Notes under the pieces: generated by a model
The model's input: only the letters and a program-made list of their open reading frames with translations
Databases searched by the model: none
What the model was told of the DNA's origin: nothing
Program-made: the position numbers and the translations under genes
In this document: positions 9,531 to 18,466 of the stretch, piece by piece
How positions within the stretch are numbered: position 1 is the first letter of the stretch
How the letters are laid out: the number at the start of each line of letters is the position of its first letter
NCBI GenBank assembly: GCA_016708875.1
Contig: JADJFA010000032.1
Location: 1-32,880 of the forward strand
Direction: 5' to 3'
Length of the DNA stretch: 32,880 nt
Source: Lewinellaceae bacterium
GTDB lineage: Bacteria; Bacteroidota; Bacteroidia; Chitinophagales; Saprospiraceae

Positions 9531-10956
9531 ATGGAGCAAAGCAACCTCATTGAGTTGATACGAACCCTGAATCCTGAGGAAAAGGAGCAAATCCGTCAGT
9601 TTGCACTTCCTTTCTTCAATAATGGCAAAATGAAGGCATGTCGCCCCACTTCTGGAGTTATGTTTGAGCCATTCCTGGGATTCGTCAGCTCTGCCATTAG
9701 ACAAACAATATTTGCACGAAGTCCTTTTTCGGGCGATCTGGTAAAAGACAGGAAGCCAGAAAAAGTCATGGTGGAAGCGCAAAAAGTAAAAGTGCGCTTT
9801 CTATTGGCTCAACGGTATTATCGAAGAGGATAATGAATTCAATCAAAACTTTGATTTTCCGGAGATCGCACGTACTCGTAACCTGAATCGCGATATCGGC
9901 AATTGTTGATAAGGCTTCAAAAAATGCAAGAGGAATATCCCTGGAAAAATGAGAAGCATTTTCACCGGCAATTTATTTTAGAATATGCGATTTTTGAGAA
10001 CGAATGTTTGCACAACCAAACCCGGGGCGACCTCAATATTCCCACTACTCTTCGAGCCTTGGATCTGCATTACTACCTCTATCAATTGACCGTACTCAAT
10101 CATTTTTTACTTCAGCAAAAGGTCGCAAACATTGCGGTTCCTCCAGACATTCAATTAATCATAAATGAAACCTCCATACCCAATCGTTATCTGACGTCTC
10201 CTCCTCTCAGGGTCACTACGAAATTTTTATCCTTCTGAAAAGAGCCATCCAGAGTCATCAGATGTTCGTATTCTTTTGACCTTCTCCTAATGCATGAAAA
10301 TAGCTGGATGAGGAGAGCCTTAGGAAATTTTATACATTACTTGCGAAATCTTTTGCGTTTTGATCTCAAATGCACATTTTGACAACGAAGAGATTCGACT
10401 CACTTTATTTGATCTATACAAGGATAATCTGATCGTGGATACCTTCATTTCGAAGGAAGCTTTCACCCTAGCACCTATTTGGCGGTTTCCATTGCCGCGG
10501 TTAGAGTAAAGAAGCTCGAATGGGGGTTAGATTTTATCGAAAAGTACCAAAACGAGATTTTAGGTGAAAATGAGCAAAAGACATCTATCGATTCAATAGG
10601 CTCAATATTTATTTGGAGTAGGTCGATTTGCCGAATGCTTGAACTTTATACCTGCAAGTTCTCCATTCGTAGTTTACTACTGCAAGCGATTGACAATTGC
10701 TTACTACGAGATCAGGTCCGAACTCTTCCATACAAACTTGATGCTTTCAAAATGTTCCTTAGCCGAACTCTCAAAAATTGTTGTCTGAATCAGAGAAAAA
10801 CTCAATGTTGACTTGCCAACCTTCTCCACCAACTAGTCTACTCTCCCTGGCGACCCCAAACGTTCAGAGCGCTTAGTCAAAACGCATCCAGGAAAAAAAA
10901 AAAGCCGCCGAATGGCGCTGGCTCTCGAAAAAGCAAAAGCCCTGAAATCCGTATAG
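9531..10956 (+). pseudogene. Helical-repeat protein of unknown function (Bacteroidota family), frameshifted
   Basis: About 475 codons with no signal peptide, so probably cytoplasmic. The start MEQSNLIELIRTLNPEEKEQ resembles the opening of the gene at 31084 (MIDNKLFELIKTLSSVEKRE), and the two share their segment order: an N-terminal block, a long alpha-helical middle (RLQKMQEEYPWKNEKHFHRQ, LRALDLHYYLYQLTVLNHFL) and paired-helix repeats. Compared with family members as I remember them, the C-terminus continues past the last long frame as NLLHQLVYSPWR, then ERLVKTHPGKKKAAEW and LEKAKALKSV, stopping at TAG 10954-10956. Several frame changes occur, near 9635, 9715, 9810, 9905, 10215, 10350 and 10800. 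Its role is not known to me; the helix-pair layout suggests protein-protein interaction. Confidence 0.65.
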
Positions 10957-10999
10957 ATAGGATTAAAAACGAAGGTCACTTCAATGCTCCTATTCATAT

Positions 11000-11069
11000 A
11001 GAACACGGATGACACAGATTAGACACGGATTATAGTTTAAATAAAAGACAAATCCGTGTCTAATCTGTG
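11000..11069. repeat. Palindromic intergenic repeat, right arm split by the IS
   Basis: The left arm runs 11000-11031 and the right arm begins at 11051 with AATCCGTGTCTAATCTGTG, an exact inverse of 11013-11031, with a 19-base loop. The remaining bases of the right arm are found at 12342-12357, on the far side of the IS3-type element. Before the insertion it was a perfect 32-bp inverted repeat between two convergent genes, well placed to end transcription from both sides. Confidence 0.85.
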
Positions 11070-11129
11070 GACTTTCCTCACTATAGTGGACACTAAGAAA
11101 AGGTTAAGCGGCCAATCTTGAAGTTTTTT

Positions 11130-11956
11130 TCATAAAAGGCTTCCCAAGGTAAGGCCACGCAATGTAGAGTGAATTCTCTGAGGATTGTACCAGCCTTCTA
11201 TGTATTTGAAAATCAATGAATTGAGTTGAGTAGCCTAATAAGTTTAAATCTGTTCAGTCCTCGGTTTTAATGGTTTTGAAAAAGATCCTGCTACTGCGTT
11301 GTCCCAACAATTTCCTTTTCTTGACATGCTTTGTGCTATTCCATAATGAGCAAGAATTGTCCGAAAATCTTCACAAGCATACTGTACGCCTCTGTCAGAA
11401 TGGAACATTAAGCCGCTGTGAGGCTGAACCCGGCGCCTCTCAATGGCTTGTTTAAAGGCCGGCACGACGGTACATTGCGCATGCATCGTTTTTCTCAAAA
11501 TCCAACTCACTACAGCCCCTATCGGCCAGATCCAGAATCACTGTCAGGTAGCGCCATCCTTCGTCTGTAAGGATGTAGGTGATGTCGCTAACCCAAACGG
11601 TATTCACTTCTTCGACGTCAAAGTTTCGGTCTAGCAAGTTAGGACACGCTCAAAGCATGGCCTAATCTGTCGTATGCATATTTACGCTTGGCCTTGCCAC
11701 AAGCCCCCAAAACATACATCCGCCTAGCCACCGTATCTGAAACCTTTTATCCGTACCCTTTTTATTGTTGCTCGCAAACCCGAGGGCTTCCATATCTGCA
11801 TTTACTGTCCTGGAAAACGGCCTTTATTCCTTCGTCTAATCTTAACCTACCTTCCTTCACCCGATTGGTTTTCAACCACTTATAATAACCGCTCCTGCTC
11901 ACCCCAAGCGCTTTGGACATCAGCTCAACAGAAAAACGATTGCTGTATTGCTTCAT
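11130..11956 (-). pseudogene. IS3-family transposase orfB (DDE integrase), frameshifted
   Basis: The start at 11956 gives the HTH_21-like segment LMSKALGVSRSGYYKWLKTN and YGSPRV. In later frames come NTVWVSDITYILTDEGWRYL (first catalytic Asp), MFHSDRGVQYA (second Asp) and NCWDNAVAGSFSKPLK. In active relatives the last block reads NAVAES, so the catalytic Glu is Gly here. The C-terminal IEGWYNPQRIHSTLRGLT is in yet another frame and stops at 11130-11132. At least four frame changes. Its ATG overlaps the orfA stop in an ATGA, suggesting translational coupling rather than only the usual ribosomal slippage. Confidence 0.85.
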
Positions 11957-12266
11957 GAAAGCAAATTTTTCCTGTCGGGTGACGAGAAGATGCCCAAGGC
12001 CTTTTTTAATATCTCTTTCTCCAATTCAACCTCTCGACTTCTTTAAGCGGGCAATCTCCTTTTCTTCGGTGCTCATGATTTTCTTCCCATGGCCGGGAAA
12101 AGACGATTCTCGTGCTTCCAAATATTCCCGCCGCCACTTGTACAGAGTATTCGCATGAACTTTGTACTGGGCCGCCAATTCTTCTAAAATTTGCCCCACT
12201 CTCAAGGATTGGTTAACGATTTCAAGTTTCTGTTCCTTGCTGAACTTTCTTCTGAATAAGTGACAT
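11953..12266 (-). pseudogene. IS3-family orfA (HTH DNA-binding), frameshifted
   Basis: Helix-turn-helix partner of orfB that recognises the IS ends. ATG 12266 starts MSLIQKK; after one indel the frame continues FSKEQKLEIVNQSLRVGQIL and YKVHANTLYKWRREYLE, the typical orfA HTH. A leucine-zipper-like tail follows (EEKEIARLKK, then EVELEKEILKKALGI), and the stop at 11953-11955 overlaps the orfB start. A second indel near 12030 falls in the zipper. About 103 codons, the usual size. Confidence 0.8.
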
Positions 12267-12341
12267 ATGGATTCGTTTTAAAAAGTGAATTTATTACTTC
12301 TTTCAAACTTATCTATATGTCTACTTTTATGAGAAGGTCCA

Positions 12342-12357
12342 GTGTCATCCGTGTTCT
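12342..12357. repeat. Displaced end of the palindromic repeat
   Basis: GTGTCATCCGTGTTCT is the exact reverse complement of 11000-11015, and completes the right arm that stops at 11069. It lies 8 bases beyond the stop of the efflux lipoprotein gene. Confidence 0.85.
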
Positions 12358-12365
12358 CCCCTCCC

Positions 12366-13502
12366 CTATTCCTCCGCGCTATTCTTCAATTTCATCAGCA
12401 GCGTATACGCATTCTGCAATACGACATTCTTACCGCCCAAATCCTCCGTGGGAATAATCTGCTGCTGCCCGTCTTGCGCTATGCCTAATGCAACGGGCGC
12501 CATGTTGAACGCGCCATTGCCTGCTTCGACAAACACATAATTCTGGTTTTGCCAGCGCACCACCGCGCCTTCGGGCACCACCAGCGCCTTTTCGGTTTTT
12601 ACATCCACGTCTGCGTTCATAAACATGCCGGGAACCAGATTGCTGTGGTCGAATTTTTCAAAATGACAGTGTACCTCCGCCGTGCGGTTTTCGTCCAGGC
12701 TTTTGCTGATGAGCAGGATTTCCGCCGGGTATTTTTTTGCAGGATTGTCGCTGGTGTAGGCCATCACTTTTTGGCCGATGGCCAGTTTTGCCACGTCCTT
12801 TTCAAAAACCGTGAGCGCGAGGTGAATGTCTTCCGGGTTCACCAATTCAAACAGCACATCCGTCGGCGCGGTGTATTTTCCAATGTTGACATTCACCTTG
12901 GAGACATATCCATTTATGGGCGAGCGAACGCTGACGCTGCGCGAGAGGTTATTTTCTGATAACGCGCTGGGGTTCAGGCCAATGAGCCGCAGTTTTTCGT
13001 CCAAGGCCCGCACCATGATTTTCTGCGTTTCAAACTCGTTTTTGGCCTGCTGGAACACCTTGTCGCTGCTCGCTTTGTCGGCATTTAGCCCTTGCTGCCG
13101 CAGAAACTCCCCCTCGGCCAAGGCCATTTTTGATTTGGCCAGGAGATAATCCTGTTGAATCTGGATGAACTGCGCGTCTTCCATCACGGCAAGGGTCTCG
13201 CCTTTGCGCACCCGCATGCCGGGCAACAGTTTGCTCGATTTGAGATAGCCTCCCAGCGGAAAACTGATGCTGACCATGTTCTGGGGCGGCACATCAATAG
13301 AACCATTGAGTTTCAGGGTGGCCGAAATGGATTTCATTTCCGGTTTGCCGAGGGTAATACCCGCGTTTTTCAATTGATCCGCATCGAGCGAAACTAAGGT
13401 CGCAATGGGAGTTTCTGTTTCCGAAGTGGCGGCTTCTTCTTTATTAGAGCCGCAGGAATAGGCCAGTAAAACGGCCGTTATGAGCATGAAATATGATTTC
13501 AT
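12366..13502 (-). CDS. Efflux RND periplasmic adaptor (CzcB-like lipoprotein)
   Basis: Membrane fusion protein that links the inner-membrane RND pump to the outer-membrane channel in a metal-efflux complex. 378 residues. The N-terminus is a lipoprotein signal with the acceptor cysteine at 17 (LLAYSCGSN). The barrel-sandwich halves are visible at about 85-115 (GYLKSSKLLPGMRVRKGETL) and 200-215 (SPINGYVSKVNVNIGKY), separated by a helical hairpin rich in Gln, Lys and Glu. The beta-barrel domain ends near LVPGMFMNADVDV and the membrane-proximal domain includes LVVPEGAVVRWQNQNYVFV. It starts 11 bp after the pump gene's stop, so the two are co-transcribed. No obvious His- or Met-rich metal-binding extension is seen. 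The gene is intact and the metal is not determined by this subunit. Confidence 0.92.
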   Translation of the reverse strand: MKSYFMLITAVLLAYSCGSNKEEAATSETETPIATLVSLDADQLKNAGITLGKPEMKSISATLKLNGSIDVPPQNMVSISFPLGGYLKSSKLLPGMRVRKGETLAVMEDAQFIQIQQDYLLAKSKMALAEGEFLRQQGLNADKASSDKVFQQAKNEFETQKIMVRALDEKLRLIGLNPSALSENNLSRSVSVRSPINGYVSKVNVNIGKYTAPTDVLFELVNPEDIHLALTVFEKDVAKLAIGQKVMAYTSDNPAKKYPAEILLISKSLDENRTAEVHCHFEKFDHSNLVPGMFMNADVDVKTEKALVVPEGAVVRWQNQNYVFVEAGNGAFNMAPVALGIAQDGQQQIIPTEDLGGKNVVLQNAYTLLMKLKNSAEE

Positions 13503-13513
13503 TGTTTGAAATT

Positions 13514-16500
13514 TTACTCGTTGATGAAAGTAAGGAGGTGTAGCACGGCCTGGTTGTAACGGTCCTGTTCGTCCAGAAACTGCCCTTGCAGCTCAAAACT
13601 TTGGTTGACCAGCATCACCCATTCAAGGTAGTTGATTTCGCCTGCGGCAAATTGCCGATTGGCGGTGGAGACAATGGTTTTGGCGCTGGGAAGTGCTTGA
13701 TTTTGATAGAATTGCAGGCTTTCCCAATATTTCTGCACTTCCTGTCGGGCGGTAATGCGCTCGGCGCGAAGCCGTTGTCCCAGCCAGTCGAGTTCCTTTT
13801 GTTGCTGCAAGACCTGTACCTCATAAGCCGAAATCCTTGCACGTTGGGCGCGTGAAAAAATCGGCACGGCCACGCCCGCACCCACAAAGGTGAATCGCTT
13901 GCCACTGCTGAAATACCGGTCCTCGTCCCCTACCCTTTGGTATCCAATGATGGTATGGCTGTTTAATCCAATGGACAAATCCGGCAAAAGTTTGGCTTTT
14001 TCCGCCGCCACAGAGAATCGGGAGGTATTGAGCAAATGCTGTTGAAACTGCATTTGTGGCAAATTGTCCATTCCAAAGGTATCCGCCAAAACAGGCAAGG
14101 GCAATTCTGGCGCTGCCGCCGTGGGGATGCGCGGACTTTCGGCCCGAAGCAGGAAATTGAAGCGCTGCAACACGATTTGCAGGTCTTGCCGGAGCATCGC
14201 CAGTTGATTGCTGATCTGCTGGCGCTGCATTTGGGCGGTGGTTTTTTCCAGCAAATTGGTCTCCCCTTTTTGAAACCGCAACAGGGCTTTTTCTTCAAAA
14301 ACACTGTAAACGCTGTCGGCCTCCTGCAAGAGTTTTTCCTTTTCCTGGAGCCAGATATACCCATAAAACAAGCGGCTGAGTTCCGTTTTTAGGTCCCGCT
14401 GGGTCATTTTGGATTGCGCCTGGGCAGCGAGCGCCTGTTCGGACAGCAGTTGTTTCTGCGTTTTGTACACTTTTGGAAACTGGATGCCCTGCGAAATCCC
14501 GATTTTGTTGTCAAAAGCCCGGCTGTTGAATTGACCGAGTTCAACCGAAAAATTGGTCTTGTCCAGTTCCCGCCAGGTCCCTTTCATTTTTTCGTAAAAC
14601 TGCTCGTTGAGCCGGGCCGATTCAAGTCCGGGATTTTTGGCAAAAGCCAAGTCCAATGCTTCGGACAGCGCAATGGGTTGCGGACTCGTTTGCGCAAAAC
14701 CCATTGTAGCAGAAAAGAGCATTAAAATAGCAATGCTGGCTACGTGTTTGGCCTTTTTCCGTCCAGATTTTTCAAACAACACGAACAACACCGGCAACAC
14801 AAACAAGGTCAGCAGCGTCGCCGAAACAATGCCGCCAATCACCACCGTAGCCAAAGGTCGCTGCACTTCCGCGCCCGCGCCCATGCTGATCGCCATCGGG
14901 ATAAAACCCAGCGAAGGCGCCAGGGCCGTCATCATAATGGAGCGCAAACGGATTTTGGTGCCCATGAGCACCACCCGGCGCGTGTCGTCCCAACCTTCTT
15001 TTTTGAGTCGGTTGAATTCAGAAATCAACACGATTCCGTTCAATACCGCCACGCCGAACAGGGCGATAAAACCAACCCCCGCCGAAATGCTGAATGGCAA
15101 ATCCCGCATCCAAAGTGCCACAATGCCGCCAATGGCCGAAAGCGGGATGGCCGAGTAGATCAACAAACTTTGTTTGACCGATCCAAAAGCGAAATACAAC
15201 ATCAGGAAAATCAGCGCCAAGGCTACCGGGACGGCAATGCTGAGCCGCTCCTTGGCTGCTTGCAGGTTTTCAAATGCGCCGCCATACGTGACATAATAGC
15301 CCGCGGGAAACTTTACCTGAGTTTCTACTTTTTGCTGCAATTCCTTCACAATGCTCTGGACGTCATGGCCGCGCACATTGAATCCGATGATGATACGTCG
15401 CTTTGCATCTTCGCGCTGAATTTGGTTTGGGCCTTCGATTTCCTGCACATCGGCCACTTGATGGAGTGGGATTTGTATGCCAGAAGGCGTGGCAATCAAT
15501 AAGTTCTGAACATCCGAGATAGTTTTTCGGGCTTCGCTGGCCACGCGCACGACGAGGTCAAAACGTTTCTCGCCTTCGTACACTTGTCCGGTGGCCGCTC
15601 CCGCAAAAGCTGCATTGAGCGTGCGGTTGATTTCCGAGATGTTCAGCCCGTATTTGGCAATGGCGTCGCGTTTGTAATTGACCACGATTTGTGGCATCCC
15701 GTTCACCTGCTCCACATACAGTTCGATGGCGCCTTCCACGCTGCTGCTGATCTCGCCCAGCACCTGGGCGTATTTGGCCAGGGTGTCCAGGTCTTCCCCG
15801 AAAATTTTGCAGACCACGTCTTGTCTTGCGCCCGTCATCAATTCGTTGAAACGCATCTGGACCGGGAATTGAAAACCAGCCGTGACACCGGGAATGGCCT
15901 GAATTTTGGCGCTCATTTTCTGGGCCAGTTCGTCGAAGCTCTTTGCAGAAGTCCACTCTTTTTTGTCCTTTAGAATCACCATCATATCGCTGGCCTCAAT
16001 GGGCATCGGGTCGGTGGGAATTTCTCCACTGCCGATTTTCGTGACTACTTTTTGGACTTCCGGGAAGTTTTTGAGCAAAACACCCGCCGTCTTCTGGGTC
16101 GCTTCAATCGTTGTATTGAGGTTACTGCCCGTCAAAACCCGGGTATCCACCGCAAAGTCGCCTTCTTCCAGTTCGGGAATAAACTCCCCGCCCAAAGTGC
16201 CCATCAGGAGCACGGCGCCCGCCAGTAAAGCCAAAGAAACGGCGATGATGGTTTTCGGAAAATTCAACACCTTCTCCAGCGTGTGTTGATACCAGCGTTC
16301 CAAATGCTCCATCAGGCGGTCGCTCATGGACTTTTTGTGCGAGATGTTTTTGCTGATGAACAAAGCACTCATCATCGGAATGTACGTCAGCGAAAGAATG
16401 AAGGCGCCCAAAATGGCGAACGAAACTGTTTGCGCCATGGGTTTAAACATCTTACCCTCAATGCCTTGCAGTGCAAAAATGGGCAGGTAAACGATCAGGA

Positions 16501-17875
16501 TGATGATCTGTCCAAAAACCGCCGCGTTCATAATGCGGGAAGAAGAATGGTGTACTTCTTCATTCATTTGGGCAGTGGAGAGTCGGTTCGTTTCCTTGAA
16601 ATGTTTGCTGTGTGTGAGTTGGTGCATGATGGCCTCCACCACAATCACCGCCCCATCCACGATCAAACCAAAGTCAATGGCGCCGAGACTCATCAGATTG
16701 CCGCCCACGCCAAACATATTCATCAAAATGATGGCAAAAAGCATGGAAAGCGGGATAACCGAGGCTACAATCAGTCCTGCCCGGAAATTGCCGAGGAAAA
16801 ACACGAGCACAAAAACCACGATAAGCGCACCTTCCAACAAGTTGGTTTCTACCGTGCTGATGGCATTGTTCACCATTTTGGTGCGATCCAAAAACGGTTC
16901 GATGACAATCCCCTCGGGCAAGGTTTTTTGAATGGCTTCTATTTTCTCCTTGACTTTTTTGATGACCGTAGAGGAGTTTTCGCCCTTCAACATCATCACG
17001 ACTGCGCCGGCCACTTCCCCTTCGTCGTTGTAACACACCGCGCCGTAGCGGGTGGCTGCCCCTTCTCCCACTTTGGCCAGATCGCGAATGAGCACAGGCA
17101 TTCCATTGCCGGTGGTTTTGACCACTATGTTTTCAATGTCGTCCTTATTTCCGACCAAGCCCTCGCTTCGGATGTAGAGCACGGTCGGGCCTTTTTCAAT
17201 GTAAGCCCCGCCCGTGTTTTCATTGTTACTTTCCAGGGCATTGAATACATCGGTGATGGTAAGTCCGAAGGAGTTCAACTTATCGGGCATCACGGAAACC
17301 TCGTATTGCTTTAACTCACCGCCGAAGGTCGAAACATCGGCAACTCCTTGTGTGCCAAGCAATTGCCTGCGCACCATCCAGTCTTGAATCGTGCGCAAAT
17401 CGCGCAGACTGTACTTGCTTTCAAACCCCGGTTTTGCGCGGACGACGTATTGATAAATCTCTCCCAAACCCGTCGTAACCGGCGCCATGGAAGGCGTGGC
17501 AATGCCCTGAGGGATTTGCGATTGCGCCTGTTGAAGCCGCTCGCTGATTTGTTGCCGCGCCCAGTAAATGTCCACATCGTCGTTGAAAACGATGGTCACA
17601 AGCGACAATCCAAAGCGGCTAAAACTGCGAATTTCTTTCAATCCGGGGATGTTGCTGTTCGCCTGTTCGATGGGAAATGTGATCAGTCGTTCTACATCCG
17701 GCGCACCCAAAGAGGGAGCGGTCGTGATCACCTGAACCTGATTATTGGTGATATCCGGCACCGCGTCTATGGGCAGCCGCGTGGTTTCATAGGCGCCATA
17801 ACCTATCAAAGCCAGGGTAAATAACCCGACAATGAGTTTGTTTTTTATGGAAAACTGAATGATTTGATCCAGCAT
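13514..17875 (-). CDS. czcA: CzcA-type heavy-metal RND pump fused to a TolC-like outer-membrane channel
   Basis: 1453 residues. Residues 1 to about 1040 form a complete RND transporter: TM1 near 12-30 followed by TTRLPIDAVPDITNNQVQV, and TM4 near 395-415 with AIDFGLIVDGAVIVVEA. That pattern, Asp-Phe-Gly then Asp-Gly-Ala then Val-Glu, is the one described for the Zn/Co/Cd/Ni (CzcA) group and differs from the Cu/Ag (CusA) group, so divalent-cation export is the better guess. After a basic linker a second hydrophobic stretch ends in FAQT near 1058, like a signal peptide, and residues 1060-1453 form an outer-membrane efflux protein domain (ALSEALDLAFAKNPGLESA, FQKGETNLLEKTTAQ, FAAGEINYLEWVMLVNQS). 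Such fusions are known in Bacteroidota. The internal signal-like segment implies cleavage or a protein spanning both membranes. No frameshift in 4.36 kb. Confidence 0.93.
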   Translation of the reverse strand: MLDQIIQFSIKNKLIVGLFTLALIGYGAYETTRLPIDAVPDITNNQVQVITTAPSLGAPDVERLITFPIEQANSNIPGLKEIRSFSRFGLSLVTIVFNDDVDIYWARQQISERLQQAQSQIPQGIATPSMAPVTTGLGEIYQYVVRAKPGFESKYSLRDLRTIQDWMVRRQLLGTQGVADVSTFGGELKQYEVSVMPDKLNSFGLTITDVFNALESNNENTGGAYIEKGPTVLYIRSEGLVGNKDDIENIVVKTTGNGMPVLIRDLAKVGEGAATRYGAVCYNDEGEVAGAVVMMLKGENSSTVIKKVKEKIEAIQKTLPEGIVIEPFLDRTKMVNNAISTVETNLLEGALIVVFVLVFFLGNFRAGLIVASVIPLSMLFAIILMNMFGVGGNLMSLGAIDFGLIVDGAVIVVEAIMHQLTHSKHFKETNRLSTAQMNEEVHHSSSRIMNAAVFGQIIILIVYLPIFALQGIEGKMFKPMAQTVSFAILGAFILSLTYIPMMSALFISKNISHKKSMSDRLMEHLERWYQHTLEKVLNFPKTIIAVSLALLAGAVLLMGTLGGEFIPELEEGDFAVDTRVLTGSNLNTTIEATQKTAGVLLKNFPEVQKVVTKIGSGEIPTDPMPIEASDMMVILKDKKEWTSAKSFDELAQKMSAKIQAIPGVTAGFQFPVQMRFNELMTGARQDVVCKIFGEDLDTLAKYAQVLGEISSSVEGAIELYVEQVNGMPQIVVNYKRDAIAKYGLNISEINRTLNAAFAGAATGQVYEGEKRFDLVVRVASEARKTISDVQNLLIATPSGIQIPLHQVADVQEIEGPNQIQREDAKRRIIIGFNVRGHDVQSIVKELQQKVETQVKFPAGYYVTYGGAFENLQAAKERLSIAVPVALALIFLMLYFAFGSVKQSLLIYSAIPLSAIGGIVALWMRDLPFSISAGVGFIALFGVAVLNGIVLISEFNRLKKEGWDDTRRVVLMGTKIRLRSIMMTALAPSLGFIPMAISMGAGAEVQRPLATVVIGGIVSATLLTLFVLPVLFVLFEKSGRKKAKHVASIAILMLFSATMGFAQTSPQPIALSEALDLAFAKNPGLESARLNEQFYEKMKGTWRELDKTNFSVELGQFNSRAFDNKIGISQGIQFPKVYKTQKQLLSEQALAAQAQSKMTQRDLKTELSRLFYGYIWLQEKEKLLQEADSVYSVFEEKALLRFQKGETNLLEKTTAQMQRQQISNQLAMLRQDLQIVLQRFNFLLRAESPRIPTAAAPELPLPVLADTFGMDNLPQMQFQQHLLNTSRFSVAAEKAKLLPDLSIGLNSHTIIGYQRVGDEDRYFSSGKRFTFVGAGVAVPIFSRAQRARISAYEVQVLQQQKELDWLGQRLRAERITARQEVQKYWESLQFYQNQALPSAKTIVSTANRQFAAGEINYLEWVMLVNQSFELQGQFLDEQDRYNQAVLHLLTFINE

Positions 17876-17981
17876 GTTGAATAATGTATTTGCTCCGCCA
17901 ACGGTCTTTGTGGAGACCGGGCAAATTGCTTGCAGAAAAATGGTGGGAACCTATTTTAGAGAAACAGGTAAAAAAAGGAAA

Positions 17982-18365
17982 TCAGCAAGCCTTTGGCGGC
18001 TGCCAGATGTCGTCCAGGTGCGAGGAGGGAAGCACCGACTGATCGTAGGGAGGCAGCGCACGGGATTTGATCAAAACACTTGGGTTAAAATCAAAAAATT
18101 CGGGCAATGGAATGGAAACTGTTGGTATGGAATTGCTGCAATCGGCGGTTTTAAACGGCAATTGCATGTCTTCAGCGTAGTCTGCATCCACAATATTGCC
18201 GCTGAAGTAGTGGATGATAATAAAATCGAGCAAGTTCAAATCCTTGTCGTCTTTCTGGTGCTGCGCATAATGCTCTATAAACGCACCAATCTTTGCCAAC
18301 TCGTGTAATTCCGTGTTGGCAAAGAGGTACGCAAAAAGTAAAAGAGAGGCGGCAAACCTACGCAT
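17982..18365 (-). CDS. Small exported protein leading the metal-efflux operon
   Basis: 127 residues with an N-terminal signal-like segment (MRRFAASLLLFAYLFANTEL). The following region contains HELAKIGAFIEHYAQHQKD, FIIIHYFSGNIVDADYAED and MQLPFK. Proteins of this type, with the HEL and HY...DADY blocks, commonly precede cation-efflux RND genes in Bacteroidota as far as I recall; their role is not established. Several His, Asp and Glu could bind metal (inference). The gene lies 106 bp upstream of the pump on the same strand. The start is next to a Bacteroidota -7 box, so a very short or absent leader is possible. Confidence 0.75.
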   Translation of the reverse strand: MRRFAASLLLFAYLFANTELHELAKIGAFIEHYAQHQKDDKDLNLLDFIIIHYFSGNIVDADYAEDMQLPFKTADCSNSIPTVSIPLPEFFDFNPSVLIKSRALPPYDQSVLPSSHLDDIWQPPKAC

Positions 18366-18369
18366 GGCG

Positions 18370-18377
18370 CAAAGGTA
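18370..18377 (-). promoter_or_regulatory. Candidate -7 box of the efflux operon
   Basis: TACCTTTG on the minus strand is an exact match to TAnnTTTG but ends only 4 bases before the ATG at 18365. Either transcription yields an almost leaderless message or the match is chance. A TTTG about 25 bases further upstream is wider apart than usual. Confidence 0.3.
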
Positions 18378-18406
18378 TAGAATTTCGTATCCCTTATAAA
18401 CGCAAA

Positions 18407-18434
18407 TAGCCGGGGCTGGTTTTAGCCCCGGCTA
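18407..18434. terminator. Strong hairpin terminator downstream of the 18467 gene
   Basis: TAGCCGGGGCT and AGCCCCGGCTA form an 11-bp perfect stem with a 6-base loop. It follows the stop of the small minus-strand gene at 18467 and precedes the efflux operon, separating the two. The T tract is weak (TTTGCGTTT), so it may be an intrinsic terminator or a REP-like palindrome. Confidence 0.6.
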
Positions 18435-18466
18435 ATTTAATCGCAAATTTTGCGGTTAATGCTTAC

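Larger units (their letters stand above)
11070..12341 (-). mobile_element. IS3-family insertion sequence, about 1.27 kb
   Basis: The element holds orfA and orfB on the minus strand. Its ends are imperfect inverted repeats: TGGACTTTCCTCACTATAG at the left and, reversed, TGGACCTTCTCATAAAAG at the right, ending in the usual TG...CA. GTG flanks both sides (11067-11069 and 12342-12344) and fits a 3-bp target duplication if the left end is counted from 11070; counting from the TG at 11068 is equally possible. Removing the element restores the palindromic repeat exactly. Both ORFs are disrupted and the transposase lacks its catalytic Glu, so this copy is probably dead. Confidence 0.85.

Noticed and set aside
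16283..17314. 343-codon ORF on the plus strand, with other long plus-strand ORFs at 14744-15502 and 12549-12959
   Set aside because: They are antisense to the intact efflux operon; composition is His/Gln/Arg-rich shadow sequence with no recognisable domain.
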